64,000 bases of DNA from G963667425 sp963667425 [NCBI: bacterium] (GCA_963667425.1 OY763407.1:2046001-2110000), one strand, 5' to 3'. Shown: positions 27,028 to 36,102, counted from the first letter of the stretch. A program made the numbers and translations. Notes: a model not told the origin generated them from the sequence alone.

Positions 27028-27060
27028 ATCAGATGCTCCATAAAAATAATTAAATATTTT

Positions 27061-28767
27061 TTATTTAGGGCTTATACCAGGTTCAACCTCTTTTTCGTAC
27101 CATTTAAAATTATCGAGCAAAACGGTCGTATCATATGAATGATCTGTGCCATATTCAACAGATCCTGTTTCCCATAGAGCAAACCTGAGTGTTATTTCTT
27201 CACCAGGGACAACGTTTCCGGAAGCTTCATACCAGCCTGTACCGCCATGTCCTTCACATGTTTCAAAAAAGATAAATGAAGTACATTCATATTCAAATCC
27301 TGTTCCTTCAAGCTCTTCTTCATCAGCGCATGCATCACATTCTCCATAAGTATTGCCTCCTCCTGAATCCGAGCAGCCACTTGGCATACATTTTCTGAAA
27401 ATACCATTTGGAGCTATATTAACACCCATCGGGTTTCCTTTTTCATCAACAGCCATGTTCTTATCCCAATTATTTTTTTTATCGCTATCAGGATTGACTT
27501 CATTAAATGTAGAATCTAAAAGAGCAACAAAGAAATCGTTATACTGAGAACAGACAAGACCAGGAAATTCTATTGAGAAAAAATAAAAATCAAAAGAAAA
27601 AGCATTAGCATTTATTGGAACTTTTACTTTTACAGTAAGCATTATCGGATCCTGTACTGATGGAATTTCCTTTCCTTCGCACTGATTATCCAGTTCTTCT
27701 GTAGAAATCGTTTCTCCACAAGCCTCAGAGCCAGGGGATTTACAGTCTTTCTGTCTATTTATCCAGTCTGTAGGTACTTTACTTGCTGTTTTCATATCAC
27801 CGGCTTCCAGTGTAGCTTCAGTAAAGTTCATCGTTGGAGAATCATAATCACCTGTTGAAAGTATTGCCATTAAGGAACCTTTTTCTGATGTTATAACATC
27901 TCCGAATTTGTTCGCAACGGCATATGTTTTGTAATTATTATCAAAATATGGCATTGTAAGACTTGCCCTTGCACTTCCATTTATAGTTTCTGTAACCGGT
28001 TCTCCTGCAAGAGAAATTTCAGCTGAAACAAATCCGTCACAAATATCCATAGCTTTGGCAAGATACTCTCCATTACCTTCTATGCCTGTCATAGAAATTC
28101 CGGTTTCACAAATAGGAAGTTCATCTATTTCACCATTACTGTTATCATCAATTCCATTACCTGCAACTTCAAAAGCATTTGGATTTATCATTGCAGGGTC
28201 ATAACCAGGACACTCAGATTCGATATCACAGGCATCATCTTCACATCTGAAAAATCCATCACCATCAGAATCTGTATGTGCCGGAAGATTATCAGGATTA
28301 CCATTACAATCAGAATCTATTCCATCTGCCAGACATGCTTCTGCTTCAGGATTTACCTGGCCACTACACTCGCTCCACTTAGCATCAGCACCGCATATTG
28401 AATTTCCCGCCTTACAAATACCTACATTTTCAAGTTCTTCACTTCCTACCCATGCACATTTTTTTGTTGTCCCAGGAGTACATGGCTCATCAGATGTGTC
28501 AACATCAGGATCAGGCGTTTCGATAATTTCATCTTCGTCTTCATCAGGCGAAATAATATCAGGATCTGAAACAGGAATTTGCGAATCTATATCTGCAGCA
28601 GGTTCTTCATCAACTATTTCTGCTATTTCTTCACATACATTTAGAGAAAGATTACATGTTTCACCTGCCAAGCAATCTTCATTGGATTCACAGTCGACTT
28701 CATCATCTGAGGTGCAGGACAAAAATGCAATAAATATAAAAAACATTATAAGTAAACAAAACTTCAT
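27061..28767 (-). CDS. MopE-like/choice-of-anchor-L-type lipoprotein, paralogue C
   Basis: A 568-residue lipoprotein (lipobox AFLSC, Cys18), first in transcription order. Order: SNEDCLAGETCNLSLNVCEE; an acidic linker (about 38-92) rich in D/E/P; CTPGTTKKCAWVG and CGADAKWSECSGQ; MopE-like D-S-D-G-D-G-F and NGIDDNSNGEIDEL; then the anchor-L-like domain, FSFDFYFFSIEFPGLVCSQ, DFFVALLDSTF, MPSGCSDSGGGN, ending NFKWYEKEVEPGISPK. It keeps the long TEATLEAGDMKTASKVP insert shared with A. Blocks shared by all three copies look nearly identical, so duplication seems recent or converting. It has its own strong promoter. Confidence 0.78.
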   Translation of the reverse strand: MKFCLLIMFFIFIAFLSCTSDDEVDCESNEDCLAGETCNLSLNVCEEIAEIVDEEPAADIDSQIPVSDPDIISPDEDEDEIIETPDPDVDTSDEPCTPGTTKKCAWVGSEELENVGICKAGNSICGADAKWSECSGQVNPEAEACLADGIDSDCNGNPDNLPAHTDSDGDGFFRCEDDACDIESECPGYDPAMINPNAFEVAGNGIDDNSNGEIDELPICETGISMTGIEGNGEYLAKAMDICDGFVSAEISLAGEPVTETINGSARASLTMPYFDNNYKTYAVANKFGDVITSEKGSLMAILSTGDYDSPTMNFTEATLEAGDMKTASKVPTDWINRQKDCKSPGSEACGETISTEELDNQCEGKEIPSVQDPIMLTVKVKVPINANAFSFDFYFFSIEFPGLVCSQYNDFFVALLDSTFNEVNPDSDKKNNWDKNMAVDEKGNPMGVNIAPNGIFRKCMPSGCSDSGGGNTYGECDACADEEELEGTGFEYECTSFIFFETCEGHGGTGWYEASGNVVPGEEITLRFALWETGSVEYGTDHSYDTTVLLDNFKWYEKEVEPGISPK

Positions 28768-28806
28768 TGTTTTCTCCTAAGATGTAGTTTGTTTATGCAC
28801 CTAAGA

Positions 28807-28834
28807 ATTATATAATTTATTAAAGAAATTTCAA
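28807..28834 (-). promoter_or_regulatory. Promoter of the tandem lipoprotein genes (copy C, probably also B)
   Basis: Minus-strand TTGAAA (28829-28834), 16 bases, TATAAT (28807-28812), about 40 bases before the ATG at 28767. Confidence 0.78.
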
Positions 28835-28849
28835 GTTCATTTTATAAAA

Positions 28850-28875
28850 GATAAAACAAGGTAATCAAAAACCTT
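28850..28875 (-). terminator. Weak terminator-like hairpin after folK
   Basis: Minus-strand AAGGT (28875-28871) and ACCTT (28862-28858) form a short 5-bp stem with an 8-base loop, followed by GTTTTATCTTTTAT. It lies about 20 bases after the folK stop and just before the next promoter. The stem is weak. Confidence 0.35.
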
Positions 28876-28893
28876 ATTTTTCACATAAAACCA

Positions 28894-29403
28894 TTATAAT
28901 AGTTCTGATAATTTTCCCAGACAAAGAATAGATTGAGATGGAAACTTATCTTTTATTTCAATGATTTTTTCCTTAATATAAAGGCGTTCGCGCCAGAAAA
29001 AACTTCTTTCCCTTAAAACTTCGTAGACAGGAACCATAACAAAAAGTCTTTTATCAAATTCAATATGAGGGATTGTTATGTCTCTTGAAGAATACTCACC
29101 TTCACTCCAGAAAATAATATCTATATCTATTGTTCTTGGTCCTTTAGGGATATTTCTTTCACGTTTTAAATATAGTTCTGTAAGCCTTATTATCTGCAAA
29201 ACTTCATCCGGCATAAACTTACAGCTTACAACAGCCGCCAGATTATAAAAATTTTCCTGATCTGCATAATCAACAGGAGCTGTCTCATAAATACTTGAAA
29301 GAATATCAACGGAAATACCTTTTTCCTTGAGAAACAGCAATGCTTTTTGTATGTTGTCTGACCTATTCCCGAGGTTTGTTCCTATTGAAAGAACATAATG
29401 CAT
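28894..29403 (-). CDS. folK: 2-amino-4-hydroxy-6-hydroxymethyldihydropteridine diphosphokinase
   Basis: FolK transfers pyrophosphate from ATP to 6-hydroxymethyl-dihydropterin in folate synthesis (cytoplasm). The 169-residue protein has the N-terminal LSIGTNLGNRSDNIQKAL, YETAPVDYADQENFYNLAA (about 40-58), the ATP and Mg site KRERNIPKGPRTIDIDIIFW (about 80-99; the two Asp are the Mg ligands) and IPHIEFDKRLFV. It starts one base after the stop of the MMPL-type transporter and so belongs to the end of the tol-pal transcript, an odd place for a folate gene. Confidence 0.95.
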   Translation of the reverse strand: MHYVLSIGTNLGNRSDNIQKALLFLKEKGISVDILSSIYETAPVDYADQENFYNLAAVVSCKFMPDEVLQIIRLTELYLKRERNIPKGPRTIDIDIIFWSEGEYSSRDITIPHIEFDKRLFVMVPVYEVLRERSFFWRERLYIKEKIIEIKDKFPSQSILCLGKLSELL

Positions 29404-29404
29404 T

Positions 29405-31609
29405 TTACCTCTCCCGATAAAGTTTTAAATTAAACTTTACACATATTGCAGGCAATATCACCAAAGCTCCTATCATACACGTGGAGATGGAAAGTGCAAT
29501 AAGGTATCCGAAGAATTTTATAGGTTCAAAAGATGAAAGAATAAGAACAGAGAAGCCTATAACCACGGAAAGTGCATTAAAAACAATACCTCTTCCAACC
29601 ATTTTAAGAGAAGCGGTAACTGCATTTTCACTGCTGTTTCCTTTTGACCTCTCATCACGATATTTCCAGAGAAAATGTATTGTATAGTCAACACCGACTC
29701 CAATCATTATAGAAGAAAGCATAGCTGTGGAAATATCAAGTGTTACACCTGAATATCCCATAAAACCAAAAAGAAAAATTAGCGCTATCGCCAGCGGAAT
29801 AAAAGAAATCAAACCTGCCACAAATGATTTGAAAAAAATCATTACAAGGAACGTTATTATAAAAAGAGAAGCAATAAGAGTAAATACCTGCCCTGAAACA
29901 ACTTTATCTATAAGTTCCGTAAAAATAGATGCCGAACCGCCTGAAAAAGGAAAAAGTGTATCACCAGCTATAAGAGCATCAATCTCTTTTTTTACAGATT
30001 TAATTGCTGAATTACTTTCACTTGTAATCTGAACCATTATCTGAGCTTTTTTTCTGTCAAATGTCATAAGACTGGAAACTGATGCAGGATCATTCATCAT
30101 AATACCACTATAATACTGCTGAAGACGTCCGTAAGTTTTAGGAAGTTCAGATTTACCTCCTCCAACTACAGAAATACTTTTAAGAACTCTTGCAATAGAC
30201 ATTGTATTGCCGACATTTTTCAATTCAGAAATTCTGGATTCAAGATTATCTATTTTCTGCAGAACCTCAGGATTATTTAAATCACCTTCAGCTATTATAG
30301 AAATAACCTGTGCACCGCCGAACTCACTATTAATGAGTTTTGACATTTTTACGATATCACTGTCAGGACCATAAAAATTAACAGGATTGGAATCAACTCT
30401 AATATACTTTATTCCTATCGCGGCAACAACAGTAAAAGCTACAACCAGCAAAAGAATTTTCCCTGAATTTTTTGTAATAACGACAGCAGCTTTTTCTATA
30501 AATTTATCCGCTATAGACAATTCAGAATTTACCGATTCACTAGTTTTATCTTTGTTTTTATCAGTTATAACAAGAAGAGCAGGTACAAAAAGAAGACTTG
30601 CAAAAAGAGCAAAAACAACACCTATTGAAGAAAGGATTCCAAGCTGACCGGCAGGAATTATTATATGGGTTACCAGACAAAGCAGACCAGCAACAGTTGT
30701 AAGACCTGTAGCAAGAACCGGAGCAGTAAGTTCAGAAACAACCTTTGAAGCAATTTCCCTGTTTGTTCTCAAAGAATTTTCCTTTTTCTCAAGCTGATAT
30801 CTGCTTACAATATGAATTCCGTAATTGTTTGCGATAGCTATAAGAATTACCGGAAGCAGAATCGTTACCATCTGAATCTTCCACCCCAGAATCGGGATAA
30901 GACCCATTCCAACGAGGATAGACATCACAACAACAACAAGAGGCATAACAACCCCTTTTGCCTCCCGGAAACAAAAAAACAGAAAAAGAATCATTAAAAT
31001 TATTCCTGCAGGCATAAACAAAGCCATATCTTTAGGAATATCGTCCTGAATTATTTCGTTTACAAATGGCATTCCGCCAAAAACGACATCCTCATCACCT
31101 GGAAGACCAGCAACAATTTCTCTAAGTTTCTTTGTCATTTCATATTCAGGAGCAGCCGAGTCAAGAGAAATAATAATGGAAGCTGTTCTGAAATCTTTAG
31201 AAATCATTCTACCATAAACCATATCCAGAGACTTAAGTTTTGATTTCAACTCTTCGGAAGTTTTTGTTTTAAGAGAATCCATAAAACCAGGAAAACCGGT
31301 TATTGAGTTTACCTGTTGAACCCCTTTTACTGTTTTAACTTTTTCCGCTATAGATGCTATTCTTGACATGCTTTTTTCAGACAGAAGAGTATCTGAAGTG
31401 AAAAGAAGCATTGCCATTTTTGTTCCACCAAAAAAAGTTTCTATTTTTTTTAATGCAACTCTTGATTCCATATTTTCAGGCAACATGTTCTGAACATCAG
31501 GATCAACCTGAGCCATAGGAAGAAATGCACCTAAACCAATAGATATCAATGCGAATAAAACAATAATCTTATATGGATTACTGGTTATATAATCTGAAAA
31601 TTTTTTCAT
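29405..31609 (-). CDS. RND-superfamily (MMPL/HpnN-like) transporter
   Basis: A 734-residue inner-membrane protein with the 12-TM, two-half RND plan. TM1 is about 15-32, then a periplasmic domain to ~190, TM2-6 about 195-345, TM7 about 385-402, a second periplasmic domain to ~560, TM8-12 to ~725. VDPDVQNMLPENMESR after TM1 and TVAGLLCLVTHI/MIGVGVDYTIHFLWKYR in the two membrane halves are typical of MMPL/hopanoid-transporter-like exporters, which move lipids rather than drugs. No adaptor gene is beside it. It is 31 bases after pal, so it is co-transcribed with the Tol-Pal genes and may act in outer-membrane lipid handling (inference). Confidence 0.88.
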   Translation of the reverse strand: MKKFSDYITSNPYKIIVLFALISIGLGAFLPMAQVDPDVQNMLPENMESRVALKKIETFFGGTKMAMLLFTSDTLLSEKSMSRIASIAEKVKTVKGVQQVNSITGFPGFMDSLKTKTSEELKSKLKSLDMVYGRMISKDFRTASIIISLDSAAPEYEMTKKLREIVAGLPGDEDVVFGGMPFVNEIIQDDIPKDMALFMPAGIILMILFLFFCFREAKGVVMPLVVVVMSILVGMGLIPILGWKIQMVTILLPVILIAIANNYGIHIVSRYQLEKKENSLRTNREIASKVVSELTAPVLATGLTTVAGLLCLVTHIIIPAGQLGILSSIGVVFALFASLLFVPALLVITDKNKDKTSESVNSELSIADKFIEKAAVVITKNSGKILLLVVAFTVVAAIGIKYIRVDSNPVNFYGPDSDIVKMSKLINSEFGGAQVISIIAEGDLNNPEVLQKIDNLESRISELKNVGNTMSIARVLKSISVVGGGKSELPKTYGRLQQYYSGIMMNDPASVSSLMTFDRKKAQIMVQITSESNSAIKSVKKEIDALIAGDTLFPFSGGSASIFTELIDKVVSGQVFTLIASLFIITFLVMIFFKSFVAGLISFIPLAIALIFLFGFMGYSGVTLDISTAMLSSIMIGVGVDYTIHFLWKYRDERSKGNSSENAVTASLKMVGRGIVFNALSVVIGFSVLILSSFEPIKFFGYLIALSISTCMIGALVILPAICVKFNLKLYRER

Positions 31610-31640
31610 TGAGAATCCTCTGGGATTGAAAAAGAATCAA

Positions 31641-32345
31641 TTAGAAATTAGTTTTTACTATCTCAACACGTCTATTCTGGTACCATGAATCTTCATCGTG
31701 ACCATCACTGACAGGTCTTTCCTCGCCGTAAGAAATGATCTTAATTCTGTTTGCATCAATACCAAGCATAACAAGCGCTTTTTTCACTGCCTGAGCTCTC
31801 TTTTCACCAAGAGCCATATTATAGTCTATACTACCTCTTTCATCTGCATGGCCTTCAGCTCTTATAACTGCTTCCTCAAAATTTGTCATCCAGTTATAAA
31901 TTCTTTTGATGTAAGCTTCATCTTCATCTCTAATCTCATATTTATTATATTCAAAATGGATTAGAGGAAATTCCATATCAGGATTGGCAGGGTCATCTTT
32001 ATCCATTTCAACGACCTTTTTTTCCTTCTGAACTACAACTTCTTTTTTAGGCATACATTCGTCCGGATGTGTCCTGTAATACTCAAGCATTGCATCTGCC
32101 TTTTCCTTAACCTTAATGAAAAGCTCTTTTGCTTCATCATTTTTCTCTTTAGCATAAGCTTCTCTTGCCTTGTTCAGCAATTCTTCAGCTGCCACATAGT
32201 TTTCTTTATCACAATCTTTTGCTAGAGCTGCGTCTCTAAATGCCTTTTCTGCAAGTTTGCGTTCCTCTTCGGGTGGCTGTGTACAACTCACAGCAAGCAG
32301 TGCAATAACCAATACGATAAAAGACATAAAACCTTTTTTTAACAT
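31641..32345 (-). CDS. pal: Peptidoglycan-associated lipoprotein Pal (OmpA-like)
   Basis: Pal is the outer-membrane lipoprotein that holds peptidoglycan and is moved by Tol to the division site. The 234 residues have a lipobox LLAVSC (Cys21), a long charged helical region (about 25-110) with TPR-like AAEELLNKAREAY, and a C-terminal OmpA domain: LIHFEYNKYEI, AEGHADERGSIDYN (about 167), LGEKRAQAVKKAL and ISYGEERPVSDGH, ending NRRVEI. The N-terminal helical part is longer than in enterobacterial Pal. It follows tolB by about 20 bases. Confidence 0.93.
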   Translation of the reverse strand: MLKKGFMSFIVLVIALLAVSCTQPPEEERKLAEKAFRDAALAKDCDKENYVAAEELLNKAREAYAKEKNDEAKELFIKVKEKADAMLEYYRTHPDECMPKKEVVVQKEKKVVEMDKDDPANPDMEFPLIHFEYNKYEIRDEDEAYIKRIYNWMTNFEEAVIRAEGHADERGSIDYNMALGEKRAQAVKKALVMLGIDANRIKIISYGEERPVSDGHDEDSWYQNRRVEIVKTNF

Positions 32346-32365
32346 TCATTCCTCCATTTCATACA

Positions 32366-33679
32366 CTACTTAAGTTCTTCAAGCTCAGGGGACCACGACG
32401 GTGTGATCACCTCACCATTGCCTGAATATATTAAAATTTGCCTGTTACCTGTTATATTAGATATAAAAAGAGAATTCTTCCCAGTTCTGTCAGAAGAAAA
32501 AACAATTAATCTGCTATCTGGAGAAAAAGAAGGATTTTCATTCTTCTTTTGATTCTGTGTAAGTCTTAATATAATCCTCGACTCCAGATCAAAAAGAAAA
32601 ATATCAAACCTGTAATATTCATCTCTTCCTGTAAAAACAATATGCTTTCCATCAGGAGAATACTCCGGATCCTGATTATAGTTGCCCTGCGCTGTAAGTC
32701 TTTCAACTCTGGAAGGGTTATCGATAAAAAGTCTATATATTTGAGGCGTTCCTGATCTATCTGAAACAAAAGCTATCTGCTTTCCATCAGGAGAAAAAGA
32801 AGGAGCCGTATCAACAGAAAGATTTTTTGTCATTCTTGTAAGACTTCCGTTTTTAAGATTTTTGACATATATTTCAGAATTACCGTCACGACTAAGTCTA
32901 AGAGCAATACTGTTTCCGTCAGGAGAAGCATCCGCACTGGTGTTAAGTCCTTCATAACCTGCAATAATTCTTGTTTTAAGCGTTTTTCTATTTATCGCAT
33001 AAAGATATGGATTGCCTGTTGAGTAGGAAGTAAAATATATTTCGTTGCCATCATGACTCCATGAAGGAAGAGCAATAATTGAATTCGAAGAATAAAGAAC
33101 TCGTCTGTCACTGCCATCAAATGAAGTCGTAACAAGAGAATATGCTCCCGCATTTTTTTCTACAAAAACAATTTTTGAAGAAATAAAATTTATCGTTTCG
33201 CCGGTCAGTATTAAAACAAGTTCTCTGACAAACTTGTGAACTGCCATACGCATTCCTTCCGGAGAAGATGTATACTGTTTATGAATAACTTTCTTACCTT
33301 TTGCAACATCATAAAAAGCTATTTCAAGAACAGATTCTTTCCCCTCTTTAACAAAACCTTTTACAAGTCCGTTTGCTCCAATATTAAGCCAGTTTTTAAA
33401 ATCTTTTACATCCAGATCAATACTTGGTGCCTCCAAAAAGCCCTTGGGATTAAGAAGTGCAAAAAAACCGGTAAGTTCAACATCTTTTCTCAAAGTTGAA
33501 GTAAGTTCTTTGGAAAGTTCACTTTCTTTTCCATCGCTGTTTAAAATATCTTGAGCAGCAATAGAATAATCTTCAAATCCGCCCTGATTGACCTCACCTA
33601 CAAGTTGAGCAGACAATGAAGATACCGTAAAAATAACTATAAAAAATGCAGCAGATATTAATCTGGTACGAAAGTCCAT
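32366..33679 (-). CDS. tolB: Tol-Pal system protein TolB
   Basis: TolB is a periplasmic beta-propeller that links TolA with Pal. The 437-residue protein has a signal peptide (to about 25, SSLSAQ), the N-terminal domain (GEVNQGGFEDYSIAAQDIL; GFFALLNPKGFLE) and propeller blades with the TolB motif: NEIYFTSYSTGNPYLYAI, ASPDGNSIAL, APSFSPDGKQIAFVSDRSG, PEYSPDGKHIVFTGRD and PSFSPDSRLIVFSSDRTG. The start overlaps the end of tolA by 22 bases. Confidence 0.95.
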   Translation of the reverse strand: MDFRTRLISAAFFIVIFTVSSLSAQLVGEVNQGGFEDYSIAAQDILNSDGKESELSKELTSTLRKDVELTGFFALLNPKGFLEAPSIDLDVKDFKNWLNIGANGLVKGFVKEGKESVLEIAFYDVAKGKKVIHKQYTSSPEGMRMAVHKFVRELVLILTGETINFISSKIVFVEKNAGAYSLVTTSFDGSDRRVLYSSNSIIALPSWSHDGNEIYFTSYSTGNPYLYAINRKTLKTRIIAGYEGLNTSADASPDGNSIALRLSRDGNSEIYVKNLKNGSLTRMTKNLSVDTAPSFSPDGKQIAFVSDRSGTPQIYRLFIDNPSRVERLTAQGNYNQDPEYSPDGKHIVFTGRDEYYRFDIFLFDLESRIILRLTQNQKKNENPSFSPDSRLIVFSSDRTGKNSLFISNITGNRQILIYSGNGEVITPSWSPELEELK

Positions 33680-34416
33680 CTAAACCCCTCCTTAAGAACA
33701 CGTTTCTTTAAATCCTTATCTGTAGGAAGCGGCAAGGTTGCTGTTTTTTTTATAGCTTCAATAACAGAACTGTCATAAACCTTGTCACCGGAAGAAACCT
33801 CAATATTCATTCCGTATAACTCACCGGCAAAAGTTATTCTTGCTGACACTTCGACTTTTAATTGTGCAAGCTTTTCCTTAGCAATTATACTTGGTATTTT
33901 CCAATTGCTTTTCATTATTTTCTGAATCTGTCTAAGATAAAGATTCCCTTTTATAGCAAGAGTTTCATCAGTTACATCCCCATCTTTTGCCCCATCTTTT
34001 GATCCTTCATTTGAAACTTCTGCTCTAGGATCATTTTTTATATTTTTCAGTTCATTATCTATAAGAGAGGCCAGATCCACTTCCTTCTTTTTTGCAACAG
34101 GTTTATTTTCTTCCTTTTTTGGTTTTTCAACCGGTTTTAAAGAATTTCCTTTTTCATCTTTTACAGCTTTAACGGCAGCAGTTTCCTTCTCCTTGTAAAT
34201 TCTCGGAAGTAGTTTTTCTTCACGCTTTTTTGTTCCGAATTTTACAAGTCTTGCCTCTACAGATTCAAATTTTATATCCGGACCTGAACTGAACAGGTTG
34301 CCTGAAAAACGTAAAAGCACAACAAACCCCAAATGCAGAGCTATTGACATACAAAAAACCAACCAGAATAATTTTTCTTCTTTACCTTGTCTCTGAAAGA
34401 CAAAAGCAACAGACAT
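33658..34416 (-). CDS. tolA: TolA/TonB-type energy transducer
   Basis: This 252-residue protein takes the TolA place between tolR and tolB. It has one N-terminal TM helix (about 22-41), a Lys/Glu/Pro-rich periplasmic spacer (about 60-130, KEENKPVAKKKEVDL) and a TonB_C-like C-terminal domain: YLRQIQKIMKSNWKIP, KVEVSARITFAGELYG and VYDSSVIEAIKKT, ending in WTFVPD. The spacer is much shorter than in E. coli TolA, as in many non-enterobacterial systems. It overlaps tolR by one base. Confidence 0.85.
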   Translation of the reverse strand: MSVAFVFQRQGKEEKLFWLVFCMSIALHLGFVVLLRFSGNLFSSGPDIKFESVEARLVKFGTKKREEKLLPRIYKEKETAAVKAVKDEKGNSLKPVEKPKKEENKPVAKKKEVDLASLIDNELKNIKNDPRAEVSNEGSKDGAKDGDVTDETLAIKGNLYLRQIQKIMKSNWKIPSIIAKEKLAQLKVEVSARITFAGELYGMNIEVSSGDKVYDSSVIEAIKKTATLPLPTDKDLKKRVLKEGFRWTFVPD

Positions 34417-34841
34417 TATTCCACCTCTAAAGCTTCCGTTACCATTGAAATTTTTGCAATCCCTGCCTTTTTGGCAATAGCCATGATGCGGACGACATAT
34501 CCGTAACTAAGTTTTTTACTGGCATAAAGATAAAGCTCACCTTCTTTCTGAAGTTTATTATTATATTTAAGCTTGTCTTCCAGTTCTTTTATAGGAATTT
34601 CAGTTTTATCAACATAAATTTTTTCATTGTCAAGAACACGAAGAACAAATTTATCTTTAGGACTTTCTATAGGAACTGTTTCTGTAGCAGGCAGATCAAG
34701 GTCAACTCCCTGCTCTATCATTGGAGCCGCAACCATAAAAATTATCAGAAGAACAAAAACTATATCCACCATTGGAGTGATATTCATTTCAGCAAGAACT
34801 TTACGTTTTTTTGAGAAATTAGATTCATCAAAATTCATCAT
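34416..34841 (-). CDS. tolR: ExbD/TolR family protein
   Basis: TolR is part of the proton-driven TolQR motor. The 141 residues have the cytoplasmic start, one TM helix (about 22-43) opening with MNITPMVDIVFVLLIIFMV, which carries the essential Asp, and a periplasmic domain. ATETVPIESPKDKFVLRV and IYVDKTEIPIKELEDKL are typical. It overlaps tolQ by four bases (ATGA) and tolA by one, so the three are translationally coupled. Confidence 0.93.
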   Translation of the reverse strand: MMNFDESNFSKKRKVLAEMNITPMVDIVFVLLIIFMVAAPMIEQGVDLDLPATETVPIESPKDKFVLRVLDNEKIYVDKTEIPIKELEDKLKYNNKLQKEGELYLYASKKLSYGYVVRIMAIAKKAGIAKISMVTEALEVE

Positions 34842-35560
34842 AAAAGCTCTCTCCTGACTCTTCCTGTAAAGTCTGAAGCCACATTTGATATTTCAGATTC
34901 AAATTTCTGTATTTTACTTCCGAGATAGTTATAAAAAATAGCTGCCGGAATAGCTGCAATCAGACCTGCAGCAGTAGTAACAAGAGCTTCTGAAAGCGAC
35001 GGAGCTATTGTTCCAAGAGTTGCAGTACCTGTTTTTCCTATAACATCGAAAGCATTCATTATTCCCCAGACTGTTCCGAAAAGACCAAGAAAAGGAGAAA
35101 CTGCAGCCGTTGTTGAAAGCAGCGTCATTTTATTTTCAAGAAGCTGAACACTGACTGCACCTTCCCTAAACATTGCTCTTTTCACATCTGCTACAATAGT
35201 TTCAATTGCATTGAGATCCATTTCTCTTTTTTTGTCAGACCATATTTTTTTTATTTCGTTAAGCTCTTCTACCCCTTTTTTAAAAGCCATTGCAACAGGA
35301 GAATCTGAAAAAAAAGAAATTTTTTCCACTACGGAAGAATAATCTGAGTTTTTCCAGTACATTTCTCCGAATTGTTCAGTTGCAATAATTCCTTTACGAA
35401 ACAGAATAAATTTGTAGATAATAACAGCCCAGGAAGAAACAGATAAAAATGCCAGAAATATCATAATAAACGAAACTGTAAGCGTCGAATTGGTGAAAGC
35501 ATCAGTAAAAGATATTGATGAATAAATATTTTCAAGAACTTTGGTAAAATTGTGCATCAA
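34838..35560 (-). CDS. tolQ: MotA/TolQ/ExbB proton channel family protein
   Basis: TolQ forms the pentameric proton channel around TolR. The 240 residues have three TM helices: about 26-46, then 138-158 and 178-200. The family core is visible in LSTTAAVSPFLGLFGTVWGI (channel helix 2) and EALVTTAAGLIAAIPAAIFY (helix 3, with the conserved Thr). It is the first gene of tolQ-tolR-tolA-tolB-pal, and its promoter is the best sigma-70 consensus in the window. Confidence 0.93.
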   Translation of the reverse strand: MMHNFTKVLENIYSSISFTDAFTNSTLTVSFIMIFLAFLSVSSWAVIIYKFILFRKGIIATEQFGEMYWKNSDYSSVVEKISFFSDSPVAMAFKKGVEELNEIKKIWSDKKREMDLNAIETIVADVKRAMFREGAVSVQLLENKMTLLSTTAAVSPFLGLFGTVWGIMNAFDVIGKTGTATLGTIAPSLSEALVTTAAGLIAAIPAAIFYNYLGSKIQKFESEISNVASDFTGRVRRELL

Positions 35561-35623
35561 AGAATATCCTCCCCTCAGTAGAGATACCAGACAAATCGCA
35601 AAGGAGCAGTATCAAGCCAATGT

Positions 35624-35651
35624 ATTATAAAAATAGTTAGTATTTTGTCAA
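35624..35651 (-). promoter_or_regulatory. Promoter of the tol-pal operon, perfect consensus
   Basis: Minus-strand TTGACA (35646-35651), 16 bases, TATAAT (35624-35629). Both boxes match consensus exactly. The leader before tolQ is about 55 bases and has an SD (GGGAGGA). Confidence 0.9.
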
Positions 35652-35667
35652 TAAAAAGCGATAGTAC

Positions 35668-36057
35668 TCAAACTCTCCGCTTATTTGCGGCAAAAGAAAG
35701 TTTTGAATGAAGTTCATTCAACATAAAAGGTTTATAAAGAATACTATTTATGCTTGAAGATTCTTCACATACGCCTGAAAGGGCATTTGTATCTCCGGAA
35801 ATAACTATAGTGTAAGCATCCTGTGAAACCCCTTCAGATTTTATCCTGAAGGCAGCATTTTTCCCATCAAGTTTAGGCATATGATGATCAAGGATAACTA
35901 CATCGTAAGCAGAACCCTTGCATTTGTTGACAGCTTCCATACCGTCGCCAACAGCATCACATTGACATGAAAACAAATCTCTGCACATACAGAGAAGCAT
36001 CTCACGATTTGAAGGATCATCTTCAGCAATAAGAACTGAGAGACCTATTCTTTCCAT
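35668..36057 (-). CDS. Single-domain response regulator (CheY-like receiver)
   Basis: A 129-residue stand-alone receiver domain with no output domain. Acidic pocket EDD at about 12-14, phospho-acceptor Asp in VVILDHHMPKLDG (about 56), the Thr/Ser switch in TIVISGD (about 85) and Lys in ILYKPFM (about 108). L-D-H-H-M-P is typical of receivers found with hybrid kinases. The kinase partner is not in the window. It reads toward tolQ but has its own promoter, and tolQ has another, so it is probably a separate unit. Confidence 0.9.
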   Translation of the reverse strand: MERIGLSVLIAEDDPSNREMLLCMCRDLFSCQCDAVGDGMEAVNKCKGSAYDVVILDHHMPKLDGKNAAFRIKSEGVSQDAYTIVISGDTNALSGVCEESSSINSILYKPFMLNELHSKLSFAANKRRV

Positions 36058-36102
36058 GATTAAGCCCTTTAAAATTTGATTAACAAAAAACCACTCAAAA
36101 AG

